This document shows, in pieces, positions 37,879 to 48,376 of a DNA stretch of 64,000 nucleotides (the stretch's first letter is position 1; each line of letters opens with the position of its first letter). A program made the translations under genes and the position numbers. The DNA is from Psychrobacter immobilis (lineage in GTDB: Bacteria > Pseudomonadota > Gammaproteobacteria > Pseudomonadales > Moraxellaceae): contig CAJHAA010000012.1 of the NCBI GenBank assembly GCA_904846265.1, positions 1-64,000 on the forward strand, given 5' to 3'. The notes under the pieces are model-generated. The model was given only the letters and a program-made list of their open reading frames with translations, was not told where the DNA came from and searched no databases.

Positions 37879-39909
37879 ATGTTAATCACAGAATTGGGTT
37901 ATTTTGCCTTGCTAGCCGCCTTTATATTGGCGATTTTGCAGGTGGTATTACCAACCGTCGGTATTATGCGTGACCACGTTGCGTGGCAGCGTTTGGCACC
38001 AAGTCTGGCGTGGGCACAATTTGCTGCCATGATCACATCATTTGCCGCGCTGATGGCAGGCTTTTATTACAATGACTTCAGCCTCGTCTATGTCACTCAG
38101 CATTCTAATACGCTGTTGCCTTGGTATTATAAGCTGTCGGCAACTTGGGGTGGTCATGAGGGTTCATTGCTGCTTTGGATGACCATCATGGCTACTTGGT
38201 GTGCGCTGGTCTCTTACTTTAGCCGTGGTTTGCCACTGTCTATGCGTGCGCGAGTGTTGGTCATTTTGGCTGGCGTACAGATGATGATGCTAGCGATGCT
38301 GATTTTTACCTCGTCGCCATTTGATCGTACATTGCCAAATTTACCTGTTGATGGTGCGGATCTAAATCCTGTGCTACAAGATTTCGGTTTGATTATTCAC
38401 CCACCGATGCTGTATATGGGTTATGTGGGTTTGGTCGTGCCGTTTGCCTTTTGTATGGCGGCATTGTGGGAAGGTCGTTTAGATGCAGTGTGGACACGCT
38501 GGTCGCGTCCGTGGGCATTGGCGGCTTGGGGCTTTTTGACCGTTGGTATCGCGCTTGGCTCATGGTGGGCCTATTATGAGCTTGGCTGGGGTGGTTGGTG
38601 GTTCTGGGATCCAGTAGAGAACGCTTCATTGATGCCATGGCTGGCTGGTACCGCGCTGTTACATTCGCTTGCCGTCACAGAAAAACGTGGTGTCTTTAAA
38701 GCATGGACGATTATGCTGGCGATTTTTGCTTTTGCACTCAGTCTATTGGGCACCTTTCTCGTGCGTTCTGGCGTTATTACCTCGGTGCATTCGTTTGCCG
38801 CTGACCCAACGCGTGGTCTGGTCATTCTAGTCATTCTCGGTGTGATCATCGGCGGTGGCTTGTTGATGTTTGCGGTACGTGGTTGGCGTTTAACGGTCGA
38901 AAGTCAGTATCAACTGATCTCACGCGAGTCATTTTTAGTCATTAACAACGTTATTATTTTGATTTCGACTTTGGTCGTACTACTCGGCACGCTGTATCCT
39001 ATCATTGCTGACTCCTTTAATTTAGGTCAGGTGTCTGTCGGCCCTCCTTACTTTAATGCGCTATTTGTACCGCTAACGTGGCTGATATTAGTGGCAATGG
39101 GTATGGGCTCGAACATTCGCTGGAAAAAAGACAGCCGTCCGTTATTGGGCGCTGGTATGGTCATTGCAGCCAGTAGTTTAGTGCTTGCAGCAGTTATCAC
39201 GTATTTTGTGAGCCCGTCTGCGATGCTTAATATTGGCGTTACCTTGGCGGTCAGTTTTTGGGTACTGCTATGGATGGTGGTTGATTTCAAAGACAAAACC
39301 AAAAACGCACCCAATTTTGTTAAAGGGTTAAGCCAGTTACGTCTGAGCTATTGGGGTCAACAGATCGCTCATATCGGTGTCATTATTGCCGTCATCGGCG
39401 TCGCATTTACCAGTACGTTAAGTATTGAACGTGATGTCGCGCTTGGACCAAACGATAGCGTTCATGTCCAAGGCTATGACTTTACCGTTAAAGGCTTTCG
39501 TGAAGTCAAAGGCAGTAACTTTGATGCCACCCAAGCTGAGGTTGAAATTAGCAAAGATGGCCGTGCTGTGACCACTCTGTATCCTGAAAAACGTAATTAC
39601 ATCATTAGTATGATGCCAGTCACAGAAGCCGCGATTGATGCTAGCCTCATGCGTGATGTTTATGTGGCACTTGGCGAACCTATCGCCGAAGATAGCAATG
39701 AATGGGCAGTACGTATTTATGTGAAACCGCTTATCCGCTGGATATGGCTAGGCGCTCTGATTATGGCGTTTGGTGCAGTATTGAGTATTCTTGATCATCG
39801 CTATCGTATTAAGAAAACCAAGACACCTGCACAAATTGCGGCGAATAAAGCAGGCTTTACCACCGTCGCCGATTTGGATGCGTCAGCATTAAAGACAGGG
39901 GATAATTAA
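37879..39909 (+). CDS. ccmF: Cytochrome c haem lyase subunit CcmF
   Basis: CcmF is the large membrane subunit of the System I haem ligation complex, taking haem from holo-CcmE and joining it to apocytochrome c in the periplasm. The 676-residue protein has about 15 membrane segments; the WWD domain is present as WGGWWFWDPVENASLMPWL (given in part), with the haem-ligand His region HPPMLYMGYVG. It is the first gene of ccmF-ccmG-ccmH-ccmI. ccmABCDE is not upstream, so the maturation genes are split in this genome. Confidence 0.96.
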   Translation: MLITELGYFALLAAFILAILQVVLPTVGIMRDHVAWQRLAPSLAWAQFAAMITSFAALMAGFYYNDFSLVYVTQHSNTLLPWYYKLSATWGGHEGSLLLWMTIMATWCALVSYFSRGLPLSMRARVLVILAGVQMMMLAMLIFTSSPFDRTLPNLPVDGADLNPVLQDFGLIIHPPMLYMGYVGLVVPFAFCMAALWEGRLDAVWTRWSRPWALAAWGFLTVGIALGSWWAYYELGWGGWWFWDPVENASLMPWLAGTALLHSLAVTEKRGVFKAWTIMLAIFAFALSLLGTFLVRSGVITSVHSFAADPTRGLVILVILGVIIGGGLLMFAVRGWRLTVESQYQLISRESFLVINNVIILISTLVVLLGTLYPIIADSFNLGQVSVGPPYFNALFVPLTWLILVAMGMGSNIRWKKDSRPLLGAGMVIAASSLVLAAVITYFVSPSAMLNIGVTLAVSFWVLLWMVVDFKDKTKNAPNFVKGLSQLRLSYWGQQIAHIGVIIAVIGVAFTSTLSIERDVALGPNDSVHVQGYDFTVKGFREVKGSNFDATQAEVEISKDGRAVTTLYPEKRNYIISMMPVTEAAIDASLMRDVYVALGEPIAEDSNEWAVRIYVKPLIRWIWLGALIMAFGAVLSILDHRYRIKKTKTPAQIAANKAGFTTVADLDASALKTGDN

Positions 39910-39910
39910 T

Positions 39911-40570
39911 ATGAGCACATCAAAGCAATCCCCTGATCAAAATGCAAAGCAAGATAAGGTAGGTGGTACGAAAACCATGAATAAAAAGCAACTTAAGCTA
40001 TGGTTTTTGATTCCACTGATCGTTTTCATTGGCTTAATCATCATGTTATATCTGCGTTTGGGTAAGCCGACGGATATCGTTACCAATACGGCACTTGAGC
40101 GCCCAGTGCCCGCTTTTGAGCTGCCTCTATTATCAGATACCAGTCGTATCATGACCAATGAGAATCTGCCTGATAAGCCATTTTTGATGAATATCTGGGG
40201 CTCTTGGTGCCCAACTTGTATTATTGAGCATCCTTTTCTTATGCAACTAGAGGAGCGCGGTGTCAATCTGGTCGGGGTCAACTATAAAGATGACATTGGT
40301 GATGCTCTAGGCTACTTAAACCGAGGTGGCGATCCGTTCTCGATGTCCATTCAGGATTTATCTGGTCAGTTTGCTTTGGACTTAGGTTTGACGGGTGCGC
40401 CTGAGACTTTCGTAGTCGATGGTAATGGTATTATTCGTCAGCACATCATTGGTGAGATCAATGAAAGCAACTGGCAAAGCCGTATTACGCCTTGCTTGAT
40501 GGTGCTCAATGAAGCCAATAATAATGACGTCAGTCCAGATCCGACTCAGGTTGCGGAGGCGTGTAAATGA
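39911..40570 (+). CDS. ccmG: Thiol:disulfide interchange protein CcmG/DsbE
   Basis: A membrane-tethered periplasmic thioredoxin that keeps apocytochrome CXXCH cysteines reduced. The 219-residue protein has one N-terminal anchor (about 31-49) and the active site WCPTC (Cys100, Cys103) in NIWGSWCPTC, plus GAPETFVVDG. AGGGG precedes ATG 39911, one base after the ccmF stop codon. The first 22 residues are an extra hydrophilic start; the ATG at codon 23 is an alternative. Confidence 0.95.
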   Translation: MSTSKQSPDQNAKQDKVGGTKTMNKKQLKLWFLIPLIVFIGLIIMLYLRLGKPTDIVTNTALERPVPAFELPLLSDTSRIMTNENLPDKPFLMNIWGSWCPTCIIEHPFLMQLEERGVNLVGVNYKDDIGDALGYLNRGGDPFSMSIQDLSGQFALDLGLTGAPETFVVDGNGIIRQHIIGEINESNWQSRITPCLMVLNEANNNDVSPDPTQVAEACK

Positions 40571-41130
40571 TAGCCAATAAAATAACAACCGTTACGTTAA
40601 AAGTCGCGAGCCTATTAATAGTTTGTCTAATAAGTATGGCAAGCTATGCTGCTATTGAGGTCTATGACTTTGATTCTGTGCAGCAAGAAGCCCAATATCG
40701 TGGTCTCATCGAAGAGCTGCGTTGCCCAAAATGTCAAAACCAAAATCTTGCAGGATCGGATGCGCCTATTGCTCAAGATCTAAAGCAAAAAACCTATGAT
40801 TTGATAAAAGATGGTCGTAGTGATGGCGAGATTCGTGCTTATATGCAGGAACGTTATGGCGATTTCATCACTTATAAGCCGCCTGTCCGTCCATCAACGT
40901 GGATTTTGTGGTTTTTTCCGCCACTATTACTCATCAGTTTACTCATAGGCTGGTTCTGGCAAAGCAAACGACGTCAGCTTGTCGCTAGTGGTGAAAGCGG
41001 GGTAACGGTCAATAGTACGGCTGCTGCTCTATCTGCTGCTGAAAAAGCCGAGATTGATCGTCTGTTATCACGTGCTTCGAGCGATGACAAAAACGACCAT
41101 GATATTACAAGCCTCAAGGACAAAAAATGA
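40567..41130 (+). CDS. ccmH: Cytochrome c biogenesis protein CcmH
   Basis: A periplasm-facing membrane protein that reduces or presents the haem-binding thiols of apocytochrome c. The 187-residue protein has a signal peptide (1-29), the LRCPKCQNQN motif (Cys53, Cys56), SDAPIAQDLK, and one membrane helix (about 116-135). It overlaps ccmG and ccmI by ATGA on each side, so it is translationally coupled. The C-terminal 50 residues are hydrophilic. Confidence 0.95.
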   Translation: MIANKITTVTLKVASLLIVCLISMASYAAIEVYDFDSVQQEAQYRGLIEELRCPKCQNQNLAGSDAPIAQDLKQKTYDLIKDGRSDGEIRAYMQERYGDFITYKPPVRPSTWILWFFPPLLLISLLIGWFWQSKRRQLVASGESGVTVNSTAAALSAAEKAEIDRLLSRASSDDKNDHDITSLKDKK

Positions 41131-42407
41131 CCATATTCTCTACTGTGGGCTTATTTATTGCTCTAAGCTTACTCATTGCCTTAATACTCGCTGTTATTAC
41201 TATCATGCCTTGGCTACGAGCGTCACGCTCGCCAGAAAAACCTCTGGACAATCAGCTGTTGGATATCAACGTTGCTGTGTTCCGTGAGCGTCTAGCAGAA
41301 CTAAAAACAGACAAAGACAATGGCACTATCGATGACAGCCATTACCAGAACCAAAAACTGGAGCTTGAACGCCAGTTATTGGATGCTCAGCGTGAAGTCA
41401 CACCGATGGTCGCGCCTGGTATCAAAAGCCGATTGATCATTACTGTCTGGGTGCCAGTCCTCGCGGCGATGGCGTATTTGATGGTCGGCGATCGTACGCC
41501 TGTGTTCGAGCTTTGGGCAGCTGAAGACAAAGTGGGTCAAGTGGCTGATGACTTGTTAACGGGTAAGATTGATCAGCCGCCTGCTTGGGCGATTGAAGAT
41601 GGTCAACAGCTGATTAGTGCCATGCAAACCAATGTCTATCGTCATGCTGATGATCCAGATCGCTGGATGCGTTTATCAGAATTATTCTTATCATTAGAAG
41701 CCACTGACTCCGCAATTGAAGCCTTGTCGCGTGCTTATCGTTTGTCACCAGACAATGAAGAGATTGCAACCACCTATGCACAGATTAGCTTCTTTGCCAA
41801 TAAAGGCCAATTAGACGCTAATAGTCGCCGAGTGCTACAAGACGTGTTGGCTAAAAATCCAGAGCATGAGGGCGCGCAAATGCTCATGGCAATGGGTGAG
41901 GCACGGAGTAGTAATTTCGATCAAGCACAAGGCTGGATTAAGCGTCTACGTGACAGTATTGCGGCTAAACCTGGTGATCATACCAAAGCATTGGCGAGTC
42001 TAGATGAGCTAAGTGCTAATGTCACCGCTCAGCAACAGCAAGCCTCTGAAGGTGTTGAAGTGACTGTTACGATTAATGCTAGCTTGCTGCCGTTAGTTAA
42101 AGCCGACGATGTGTTGTTTGTCGCCATACGTGATGTCAATGGTGGACCACCATTTGCTGCCAAACGTTTGCCGATCAGTATTATCAAGCAAGGTGAAGCC
42201 AGCATTAGCCTAAGCGATTTGGATGCCATGATGCCTGAACGTACTTTGAAATCGGCGAGAGCGGATAAAGTTCAGTTGGCTGTCATCGCTCGTATCAGCC
42301 ATAGTGGCACTGCCAGTGCAGAGTCAGGGGATTTGTCAGGTAATCCAGTGGTGATTAGTGCGGAACAAAATCAGGTCAATGTTGAAATCAATCAACAAAT
42401 TCCATAG
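41127..42407 (+). CDS. ccmI: Cytochrome c biogenesis protein CcmI (TPR)
   Basis: The apocytochrome c chaperone arm of System I. The 426-residue protein has two membrane helices (about 5-27 and 103-120) flanking the cytoplasmic loop with NVAVFRERLAELK, then TPR repeats (about 165-270; PDRWMRLSELFL, AIEALSRAYRLSPDN) and a C-terminal domain with VFVAIRDVNGGPPFAAKRLP. This corresponds to the fused C-terminal half of E. coli CcmH. It closes the ccm operon; no strong terminator follows. Confidence 0.93.
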   Translation: MTIFSTVGLFIALSLLIALILAVITIMPWLRASRSPEKPLDNQLLDINVAVFRERLAELKTDKDNGTIDDSHYQNQKLELERQLLDAQREVTPMVAPGIKSRLIITVWVPVLAAMAYLMVGDRTPVFELWAAEDKVGQVADDLLTGKIDQPPAWAIEDGQQLISAMQTNVYRHADDPDRWMRLSELFLSLEATDSAIEALSRAYRLSPDNEEIATTYAQISFFANKGQLDANSRRVLQDVLAKNPEHEGAQMLMAMGEARSSNFDQAQGWIKRLRDSIAAKPGDHTKALASLDELSANVTAQQQQASEGVEVTVTINASLLPLVKADDVLFVAIRDVNGGPPFAAKRLPISIIKQGEASISLSDLDAMMPERTLKSARADKVQLAVIARISHSGTASAESGDLSGNPVVISAEQNQVNVEINQQIP

Positions 42408-42555
42408 TATTTATATCTGTTGTTGTCAGCACCTCTGACGTAAGCGCTGTTGTCCGATACAGCAGCGCGCAACAGCATTATATGAACAGATAAGTCATGA
42501 CAACTTATCACTGCAAATAATGAAAATACTTGAGCTTTGCCAAGCCACAAGGTAA

Positions 42556-43284
<729 letters not shown>

Positions 43285-43319
43285 TCATCGATTTTAAATA
43301 GTTGATGACGCGATTGAAG

Positions 43320-43346
43320 ACCCTGTTTATTAGCAGGGTTTTTTTT
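43320..43346 (+). terminator. Terminator of adk
   Basis: ACCCTG and CAGGGT form a short GC-rich stem followed by eight T. Confidence 0.75.
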
Positions 43347-43444
43347 ATGTCTAATGGTTTTAACTGTATGTCTTACAATATTACTAAGCAGAACTCTCAT
43401 TGCTTAACGATTCTATTGAGTAAGCGCTTAAACAGCATCCACAA

Positions 43445-43481
43445 AAAAGCCGCTCACTCATGATGAGTAAACGGCTATTTT
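43445..43481 (-). terminator. Terminator of secB
   Basis: AGCCG and CGGCT enclose the palindromic ACTCAT-GATGAGT region; in the minus direction six T follow. Confidence 0.75.
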
Positions 43482-43526
43482 ATCAAAATATACTGCGAAT
43501 AAAGCTAGCACATTTTTGCTTAAAAC

Positions 43527-43979
43527 TTATGCATTACCTTCAGCATCAACTTGTGCTTGTTGCTGGCTTTGCGCGTAAGCTTGGTCAAAGTTGACAGGGG
43601 CTAGCAATAACTGCGGGAAGCTACCACGCGTTACGATGTCACTGATTACTTCACGAGCATATGGGAACAAAACGTTCGGGCAGTATGCACCTAAGATTTG
43701 ACCGATTTGGTCTTCTGGAATATCTTTTAATAAGAAGATACCTGCTTGATGCACTTCAGCGATAAATGCCGCTTCTTCCGCATTTTTTGCTGTAACGCTC
43801 ACCGTTAAGATGACTTGATAATGATCGTCATCCAGTTTTTCAGCGTTGCTAGACAAATTGATATCAAGCTCTGGGTTCCACTCTTTGGTGAACACACTAG
43901 CGCCTGGGACTTCAAGTGACATGTCTTTTACGTAGATACGCTCTAGTGCCAATTGTGGTTGTGCTTGTTCTTCAGCCAT
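43527..43979 (-). CDS. secB: Protein-export chaperone SecB
   Basis: A cytoplasmic tetrameric chaperone that holds preproteins unfolded and passes them to SecA. The 150-residue protein has the typical [30 protein letters not shown] and [16 protein letters not shown] motifs. The Gln/Ala-rich C-terminus is slightly longer than in E. coli. It lies last in a minus-strand series after grxC, which matches the grxC-secB order in E. coli. Confidence 0.97.
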   Translation of the reverse strand: MAEEQAQPQLALERIYVKDMSLEVPGASVFTKEWNPELDINLSSNAEKLDDDHYQVILTVSVTAKNAEEAAFIAEVHQAGIFLLKDIPEDQIGQILGAYCPNVLFPYAREVISDIVTRGSFPQLLLAPVNFDQAYAQSQQQAQVDAEGNA

Positions 43980-44147
43980 GATAAATCCTCTAAAAGTTGA
44001 TCAAGTAGTTGGACAAACTGTCATTTTAATAAAAGTTCATTGTAATATAAATCGAGACAAAATCTGGATGTTTTTATTACTCTCTTTTATCTTTGCCGCT
44101 GTCTATCATTGCACAGGCAAAGACAGACAGCAACGAAAAGTAGCAGA

Positions 44148-44411
44148 TTAACCTGCTAATAGCTCGTCAAGTTTGCCTTGTTGGTTCATTTGATTGAGCT
44201 CATCAAAACCACCGACAAAGGTCTCACCGACGAAAATTTGCGGTACAGTGCGATAGTTATTGGTTTTTTTCATTAATTCTTGACGCTCTTCGCGGCTTAT
44301 ATCGTGCATGCCAATTTCTTCGTAGTCAACGCCTTTAGTTTTTAAGAGTTGTTTGGCGTTTGAGCAATATGGGCAGATAGGCGTCGTATAAACTTTAACA
44401 GCGACAGTCAT
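44148..44411 (-). CDS. grxC: Glutaredoxin 3
   Basis: A small dithiol glutaredoxin that reduces disulfides with glutathione. The 87-residue protein has the active site CPYC (13-16), the cis-Pro segment RTVPQIFVGETFVGG, and GGFDELNQMNQQGKL. The length is standard. It is followed by secB after 168 bases. Confidence 0.96.
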   Translation of the reverse strand: MTVAVKVYTTPICPYCSNAKQLLKTKGVDYEEIGMHDISREERQELMKKTNNYRTVPQIFVGETFVGGFDELNQMNQQGKLDELLAG

Positions 44412-44717
44412 GGTAAATCCTTATTTATAAGTTTAGAAGGTAACCGTTTTATTATAAATAATTATTTGATAAAAATTCTTATAATCCGTTACCAGCAAGT
44501 AAATTAAAGATAGATTCGGTAATGCTCGTTATTAAAGTGGGGATGAGTAGAGCAAATTCAAGATGTTTGAGTATAAAAGCGCTGACGGTAGCATAAATGC
44601 CACAAACAAAAAAACACCTATCGATAAGGTGTCTTTTTTATTTGTGAATATTCAACGCGCCTCAATCATATACCAATTGATACGGGCTAAATATTTTTTA
44701 AACAGCAGTATAGCGGA
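44412..44717. other. Intergenic stretch, rhodanese to grxC
   Basis: These 306 bases hold the rhodanese terminator (44606-44640) and the grxC promoter. Nothing else was seen. Confidence 0.5.
44606..44640 (-). terminator. Terminator of the rhodanese gene
   Basis: ACACCT/AGGTGT with a TATCGATA-type centre is followed by seven T in the minus direction. Confidence 0.8.
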
Positions 44718-45173
44718 CTACTTATGTAGACTTGGTTTGGCTTTGCCTTTATTTTTAGGCTTTGCGTCTTTTAAACCAACCAATGGCATGCCCGCTGCTT
44801 GCCAGCCGCCGATACCACCTTCTAAGCGATAGACACTGTCCTTGCCGATCATCTGAATCGCCGCGCCTGCTTGCACACCCATATCACAAATGATAATCAC
44901 TGGCTGCTCAATTGCACGGATTTCTTCTAAGCGGTCTTTAAGCTCAGTGAACGGTATGTTACGGCTGCCTTGGATGTAACCGGTCTCAAACTTCTTTTTG
45001 GCACGAATATCGATTAGCTGCGCGTTTTGCGAGTTAACCATCATACCTAAGGTATTGGGCGATATTTTTCTGCCACTACGTTTGTTTTCAATCGTAAAAA
45101 ATAGCACGGCAAGTACGGCTAATATACCAAATAAAAACGGGTGGTTGCCCACAAATTCCAGCGCACGATCCAA
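44718..45173 (-). CDS. Membrane-anchored rhodanese-like protein (YibN-like)
   Basis: A single rhodanese domain behind one N-terminal membrane helix. I start at TTG 45171-45173 because GGAGG lies six bases upstream and the start LDRALEFVGNHPF matches YibN; the longer ATG frame has no ribosome site. The protein has 151 residues: membrane helix about 13-27, then QLIDIRAKKKFETGYIQGS, the active-site loop IICDMGVQAG with the catalytic Cys, and GGIGGWQAAGMPLV. Sulfur transfer is inferred. The neighbours grxC and secB match the conserved yibN-grxC-secB order. Confidence 0.88.
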   Translation of the reverse strand: MDRALEFVGNHPFLFGILAVLAVLFFTIENKRSGRKISPNTLGMMVNSQNAQLIDIRAKKKFETGYIQGSRNIPFTELKDRLEEIRAIEQPVIIICDMGVQAGAAIQMIGKDSVYRLEGGIGGWQAAGMPLVGLKDAKPKNKGKAKPSLHK

Positions 45174-45362
45174 ACCATACCTCCAAAAAAATAAGTGTTC
45201 GGTTAAGCTGAGAAGACAGCCTAACGATACTGAACAAGGCGCTATTATACCGATTAGACCATCCATAGTAAACGGGCGATGGTCAACCAAGCGATTAACG
45301 AGCTATAAGGCAGCGATTACGATTAATAAGGCGGATACTAAGCCCTATTAATACTGCCCGTA

Positions 45363-46466
45363 TTAATAGGGCTTAGTATCGGCTTCTTCTCTTAGGGTAA
45401 CGAGGTTTTCTACACGGCGCTGTAATACCACGCCGTCAGCAACTGCCTTCCATAATGCGCAGCCTTTACTGTTGTGAGTATGACGACAATCACGGAACTG
45501 ACAGTTGCCAGATAACGGTGCAAGTTCCACAAATCCTGAAATGATATCATCGGGTGTGAGATGCCAAATGCCGTACTCGCGGATACCTGGCGTATCGACG
45601 ATACCGCCTTGGGTCAAGTCGGCTGGATTAAATGGTAATAAGCGACTGGTGGTAGTGGTGTGTTGACCAAGTTTTGAGTTATCAGAGATGATATTGACGC
45701 TTTGTGCCGATTCAGGTAGTAGGGCATTAATCAAACTGCTTTTACCGACACCAGATTGCCCAGCAAAAATAACCAGTTTTTTATCGATATAACGTTTTAA
45801 TTCATCTAGCCCTTCTTGCTCATCGCTATCCGCGACGTTTTCAGGGCAGTCGACTGAGGTCAAGACGCTCTCATAACCGAGAGAAGCATATTGTGCCAAT
45901 AATTCTTTGGTATCGACGCCGTTTTCTTCTGCCAATAAATCGGCTTTATTAAGCACCAACAGCGGCTTTACGCCAGCATGATGACAGACGACCAAATAAC
46001 GATCGATGAGGGTTGGCGCGGCAGCAGGTAGCGGCGCAAACACAATCGCCAAAATATCGACATTGGCGGCGACAGGTTTAAGTTTATGATAACGATCAGG
46101 ACGCGAGACCAGAGAGGTACGCGGCTTAACCGATTCAATACGTCCAAAGCCAGTATTAGGGTCAGCACTCCAGCGTACTTGGTCACCAGCGGCTAGCATC
46201 GGTAAATTGGTACGCACATGACAACGCCAAATATCGCCTAATGCCAGCTCTTGCCAAAACGGTTCAGGATCATCGGGTGCAATCTCCGGCTGCACAGGTA
46301 TCACCGCAGGCAAGCTGGTCACTTGTACTTCCAACTGCTTGCCATAATGCGCCATGACCACGCCATCCATCAAACTGTCATCGATGCTGTCTTGACTTGC
46401 CAGCTGTTGTTTGTCGATGCGACGAATCTGTTGCTTAGTCAGTTTGCGTTGCCGAATTAATGCCAT
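45363..46466 (-). CDS. rsgA: Ribosome small subunit-dependent GTPase A
   Basis: A circularly permuted GTPase that helps late 30S maturation. I start at ATG 46464-46466 (MALIRQRKLTKQQ), the start used in relatives, giving 367 residues; a frame 19 codons longer exists. An OB fold is followed by G4 NKAD, G1 GQSGVGKSSL, G3 DTPG, and the zinc finger CQFRDCRHTHNSKGC. The order G4-G1-G3 is the permutation typical of RsgA. It is divergent from orn, as in E. coli. Confidence 0.95.
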   Translation of the reverse strand: MALIRQRKLTKQQIRRIDKQQLASQDSIDDSLMDGVVMAHYGKQLEVQVTSLPAVIPVQPEIAPDDPEPFWQELALGDIWRCHVRTNLPMLAAGDQVRWSADPNTGFGRIESVKPRTSLVSRPDRYHKLKPVAANVDILAIVFAPLPAAAPTLIDRYLVVCHHAGVKPLLVLNKADLLAEENGVDTKELLAQYASLGYESVLTSVDCPENVADSDEQEGLDELKRYIDKKLVIFAGQSGVGKSSLINALLPESAQSVNIISDNSKLGQHTTTTSRLLPFNPADLTQGGIVDTPGIREYGIWHLTPDDIISGFVELAPLSGNCQFRDCRHTHNSKGCALWKAVADGVVLQRRVENLVTLREEADTKPY

Positions 46467-46686
46467 GGGTTTTGAACCTATTAAAAAAATATTGCTAAGT
46501 GTAGCGTGAAAGTTTGATAACATACAGCCTAAAGCGCCTGCTGCAGACAGAGATTTTGTAACGTTTTAAGGGTTATAAATCAGTAGATGCAACGTTTTGC
46601 TACTTAGCGATGAACATTGACAGGCGATTTATTTAATTAATATTGCTCCAAAGTTGTTCTAAACTTTATTGACCATAGGATATTTT

Positions 46687-47274
46687 ATGAGTACCGGTGA
46701 CCACCCCAACAAGATTAAAATCAGAAACCAAGGCAAAAAAGGGCTGGTATGGATTGACCTAGAAATGACCGGACTGGATACCTTGAATGACGAGATTATC
46801 GAGATTGCTACCGTTGTCACTGATGAAGATTTGAATGTCCTTGCCGAAGGGCCAGTGTTCGCTATAAAAGTATCGGATCAAACGTTGAATAAAATGGATG
46901 ATTGGAATACCAAGCAGCATGGTCAGTCAGGATTGGTCGACCGTGTCCGCCGTAGTACCGTGACATTGGCAGAGGCCGAAGCTGAGACGATTAAGTTTCT
47001 CAATAAATGGGTCGATAGTGGTAAGTCGCCAATGTGCGGCAATTCCATCTGTCAAGATCGCCGCTTTATGGCGCGTCAAATGCCGGAATTAGAAAAATTC
47101 TTCCATTATCGCAATCTGGATGTCTCGTCAATTAAAGAGCTTTGCTTCCGCTGGCGTCCTGATATTCTCAGAAACTTTGAAAAAGGTGGCAGTCACCTAG
47201 CGTTAGATGACATCCGTGATTCTATTCGTGAATTAAAGCATTATCGTCAGCATTTCTTTAAATTAATACCGTAA
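46687..47274 (+). CDS. orn: Oligoribonuclease
   Basis: A 3'-5' exonuclease of the DEDDh class that degrades 2-5 nt RNA and pGpG. I chose ATG 46687 (AGGA upstream) over an in-frame TTG six codons earlier, giving 195 residues. [11 protein letters not shown] holds the first Asp-Glu pair, and later acidic residues and [14 protein letters not shown] complete the motif. It is divergent from rsgA and ends at a strong terminator. Confidence 0.96.
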   Translation: MSTGDHPNKIKIRNQGKKGLVWIDLEMTGLDTLNDEIIEIATVVTDEDLNVLAEGPVFAIKVSDQTLNKMDDWNTKQHGQSGLVDRVRRSTVTLAEAEAETIKFLNKWVDSGKSPMCGNSICQDRRFMARQMPELEKFFHYRNLDVSSIKELCFRWRPDILRNFEKGGSHLALDDIRDSIRELKHYRQHFFKLIP

Positions 47275-47340
47275 AGTAAGAGTTGAGCGATCAATAGTTT
47301 GACACTTAGATGCGCGTCAATCATGCAGTGTCATTTATAT

Positions 47341-47377
47341 AAAAAAGGTCTGTTGATAATTCAACAGACCTTTTTTA
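47341..47377. terminator. Bidirectional terminator, orn/lpxH
   Basis: AAAAAAGGTCTGTTGA pairs with TCAACAGACCTTTTTT with a four-base loop between convergent genes. Confidence 0.93.
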
Positions 47378-47406
47378 TTGTTCAGAGGCGCTCAAAAAAA
47401 ATGACA

Positions 47407-48261
47407 TTAAATGAGCGATTTAAATTCAATCAATCTAAATTCAGCAGCATTACTATTAAAACTGTCATTTGAGTGCTCGTCGCCTGTGACTGCGCCAATC
47501 ACCGCACTTACTTTTGGCTGGCGAATATCTTTATCTAATAATCTCCAGTCGCCGAGCACGTAGCGTTTTTTATCATGAGTCGCGTGATGAATAGCTGGAC
47601 GATGGGTATGACCATGTAGTATAGCATCACTACCAGCCACTGCTTGTATCACAGCATCTTCATTGACATCCATGATATACGCCGCTTTATTGGCATTATT
47701 CTGCTGGCTTTTTTGGCGCATTTTATCGGCGATTGCCAAGCGTTTCTCTAACGATTTATTGAGCAAATACCACTGAGTCAAACGATTACGCATGATTTTG
47801 CGAAAAAACTGATACTTTTTATCATCAGTACACAAGGCATCACCGTGCTCTAGACGATAATTTTGCTGACCGACAGTTAAAGTATACGGCTCATAAATAA
47901 GCTCGCCACCAAATAGACTGCAGAATGGCTGACCTAACAAAAAATCACGGTTGCCATGCATGACCAAAATCTCACAGCCAGCTACCCGTAGCTTTTTTAA
48001 CTTAACGATAAGTGGGGTGAGCCAATGACTTTGTCGTTCCTCGTCGGATAAAGACAAATAAAAATCATCACCGAGCCAGACCTCAAACCAATCACCTAAG
48101 ATAAACAAGCGTTTGAGCGCAGGCAGAGCAAGGCAATCATCAAGCAGCGCCAAAAAAGCCTGCACTAAGGCAGGCTCTTCAGGCGATAAATGCAAATCGC
48201 TAATCAATACTTGCCGCACCTCATGAGGGCGGGTGGTAATTAGGTGGTCAAAACTTTGCAT
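47407..48261 (-). CDS. lpxH: UDP-2,3-diacylglucosamine diphosphatase
   Basis: It releases UMP from UDP-2,3-diacylglucosamine in lipid A synthesis, as a peripheral membrane metalloenzyme. The 284-residue calcineurin-like phosphoesterase has ISDLHLSPE, GDWFEVWLGDD, HGNRDFLLG, EHGDALCTDD and HGHTHRP, a full set of metal ligands. E. coli LpxH has 240 residues; the extra length is an insertion near 180-200 (Gln/Asn/Lys-rich) and the C-terminal tail. It lies 115 bases after the cyclophilin gene. Confidence 0.95.
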   Translation of the reverse strand: MQSFDHLITTRPHEVRQVLISDLHLSPEEPALVQAFLALLDDCLALPALKRLFILGDWFEVWLGDDFYLSLSDEERQSHWLTPLIVKLKKLRVAGCEILVMHGNRDFLLGQPFCSLFGGELIYEPYTLTVGQQNYRLEHGDALCTDDKKYQFFRKIMRNRLTQWYLLNKSLEKRLAIADKMRQKSQQNNANKAAYIMDVNEDAVIQAVAGSDAILHGHTHRPAIHHATHDKKRYVLGDWRLLDKDIRQPKVSAVIGAVTGDEHSNDSFNSNAAEFRLIEFKSLI

Positions 48262-48376
48262 TTATCCTTATCCTCGTAATTTTAAACAGCAACGACTCAT
48301 AAGCTTTTACAGACTCATCGCTACTGAGTAATAACTATTGAAGAATGATTACTGAGAGACAGTTATTTAGTAGCAG

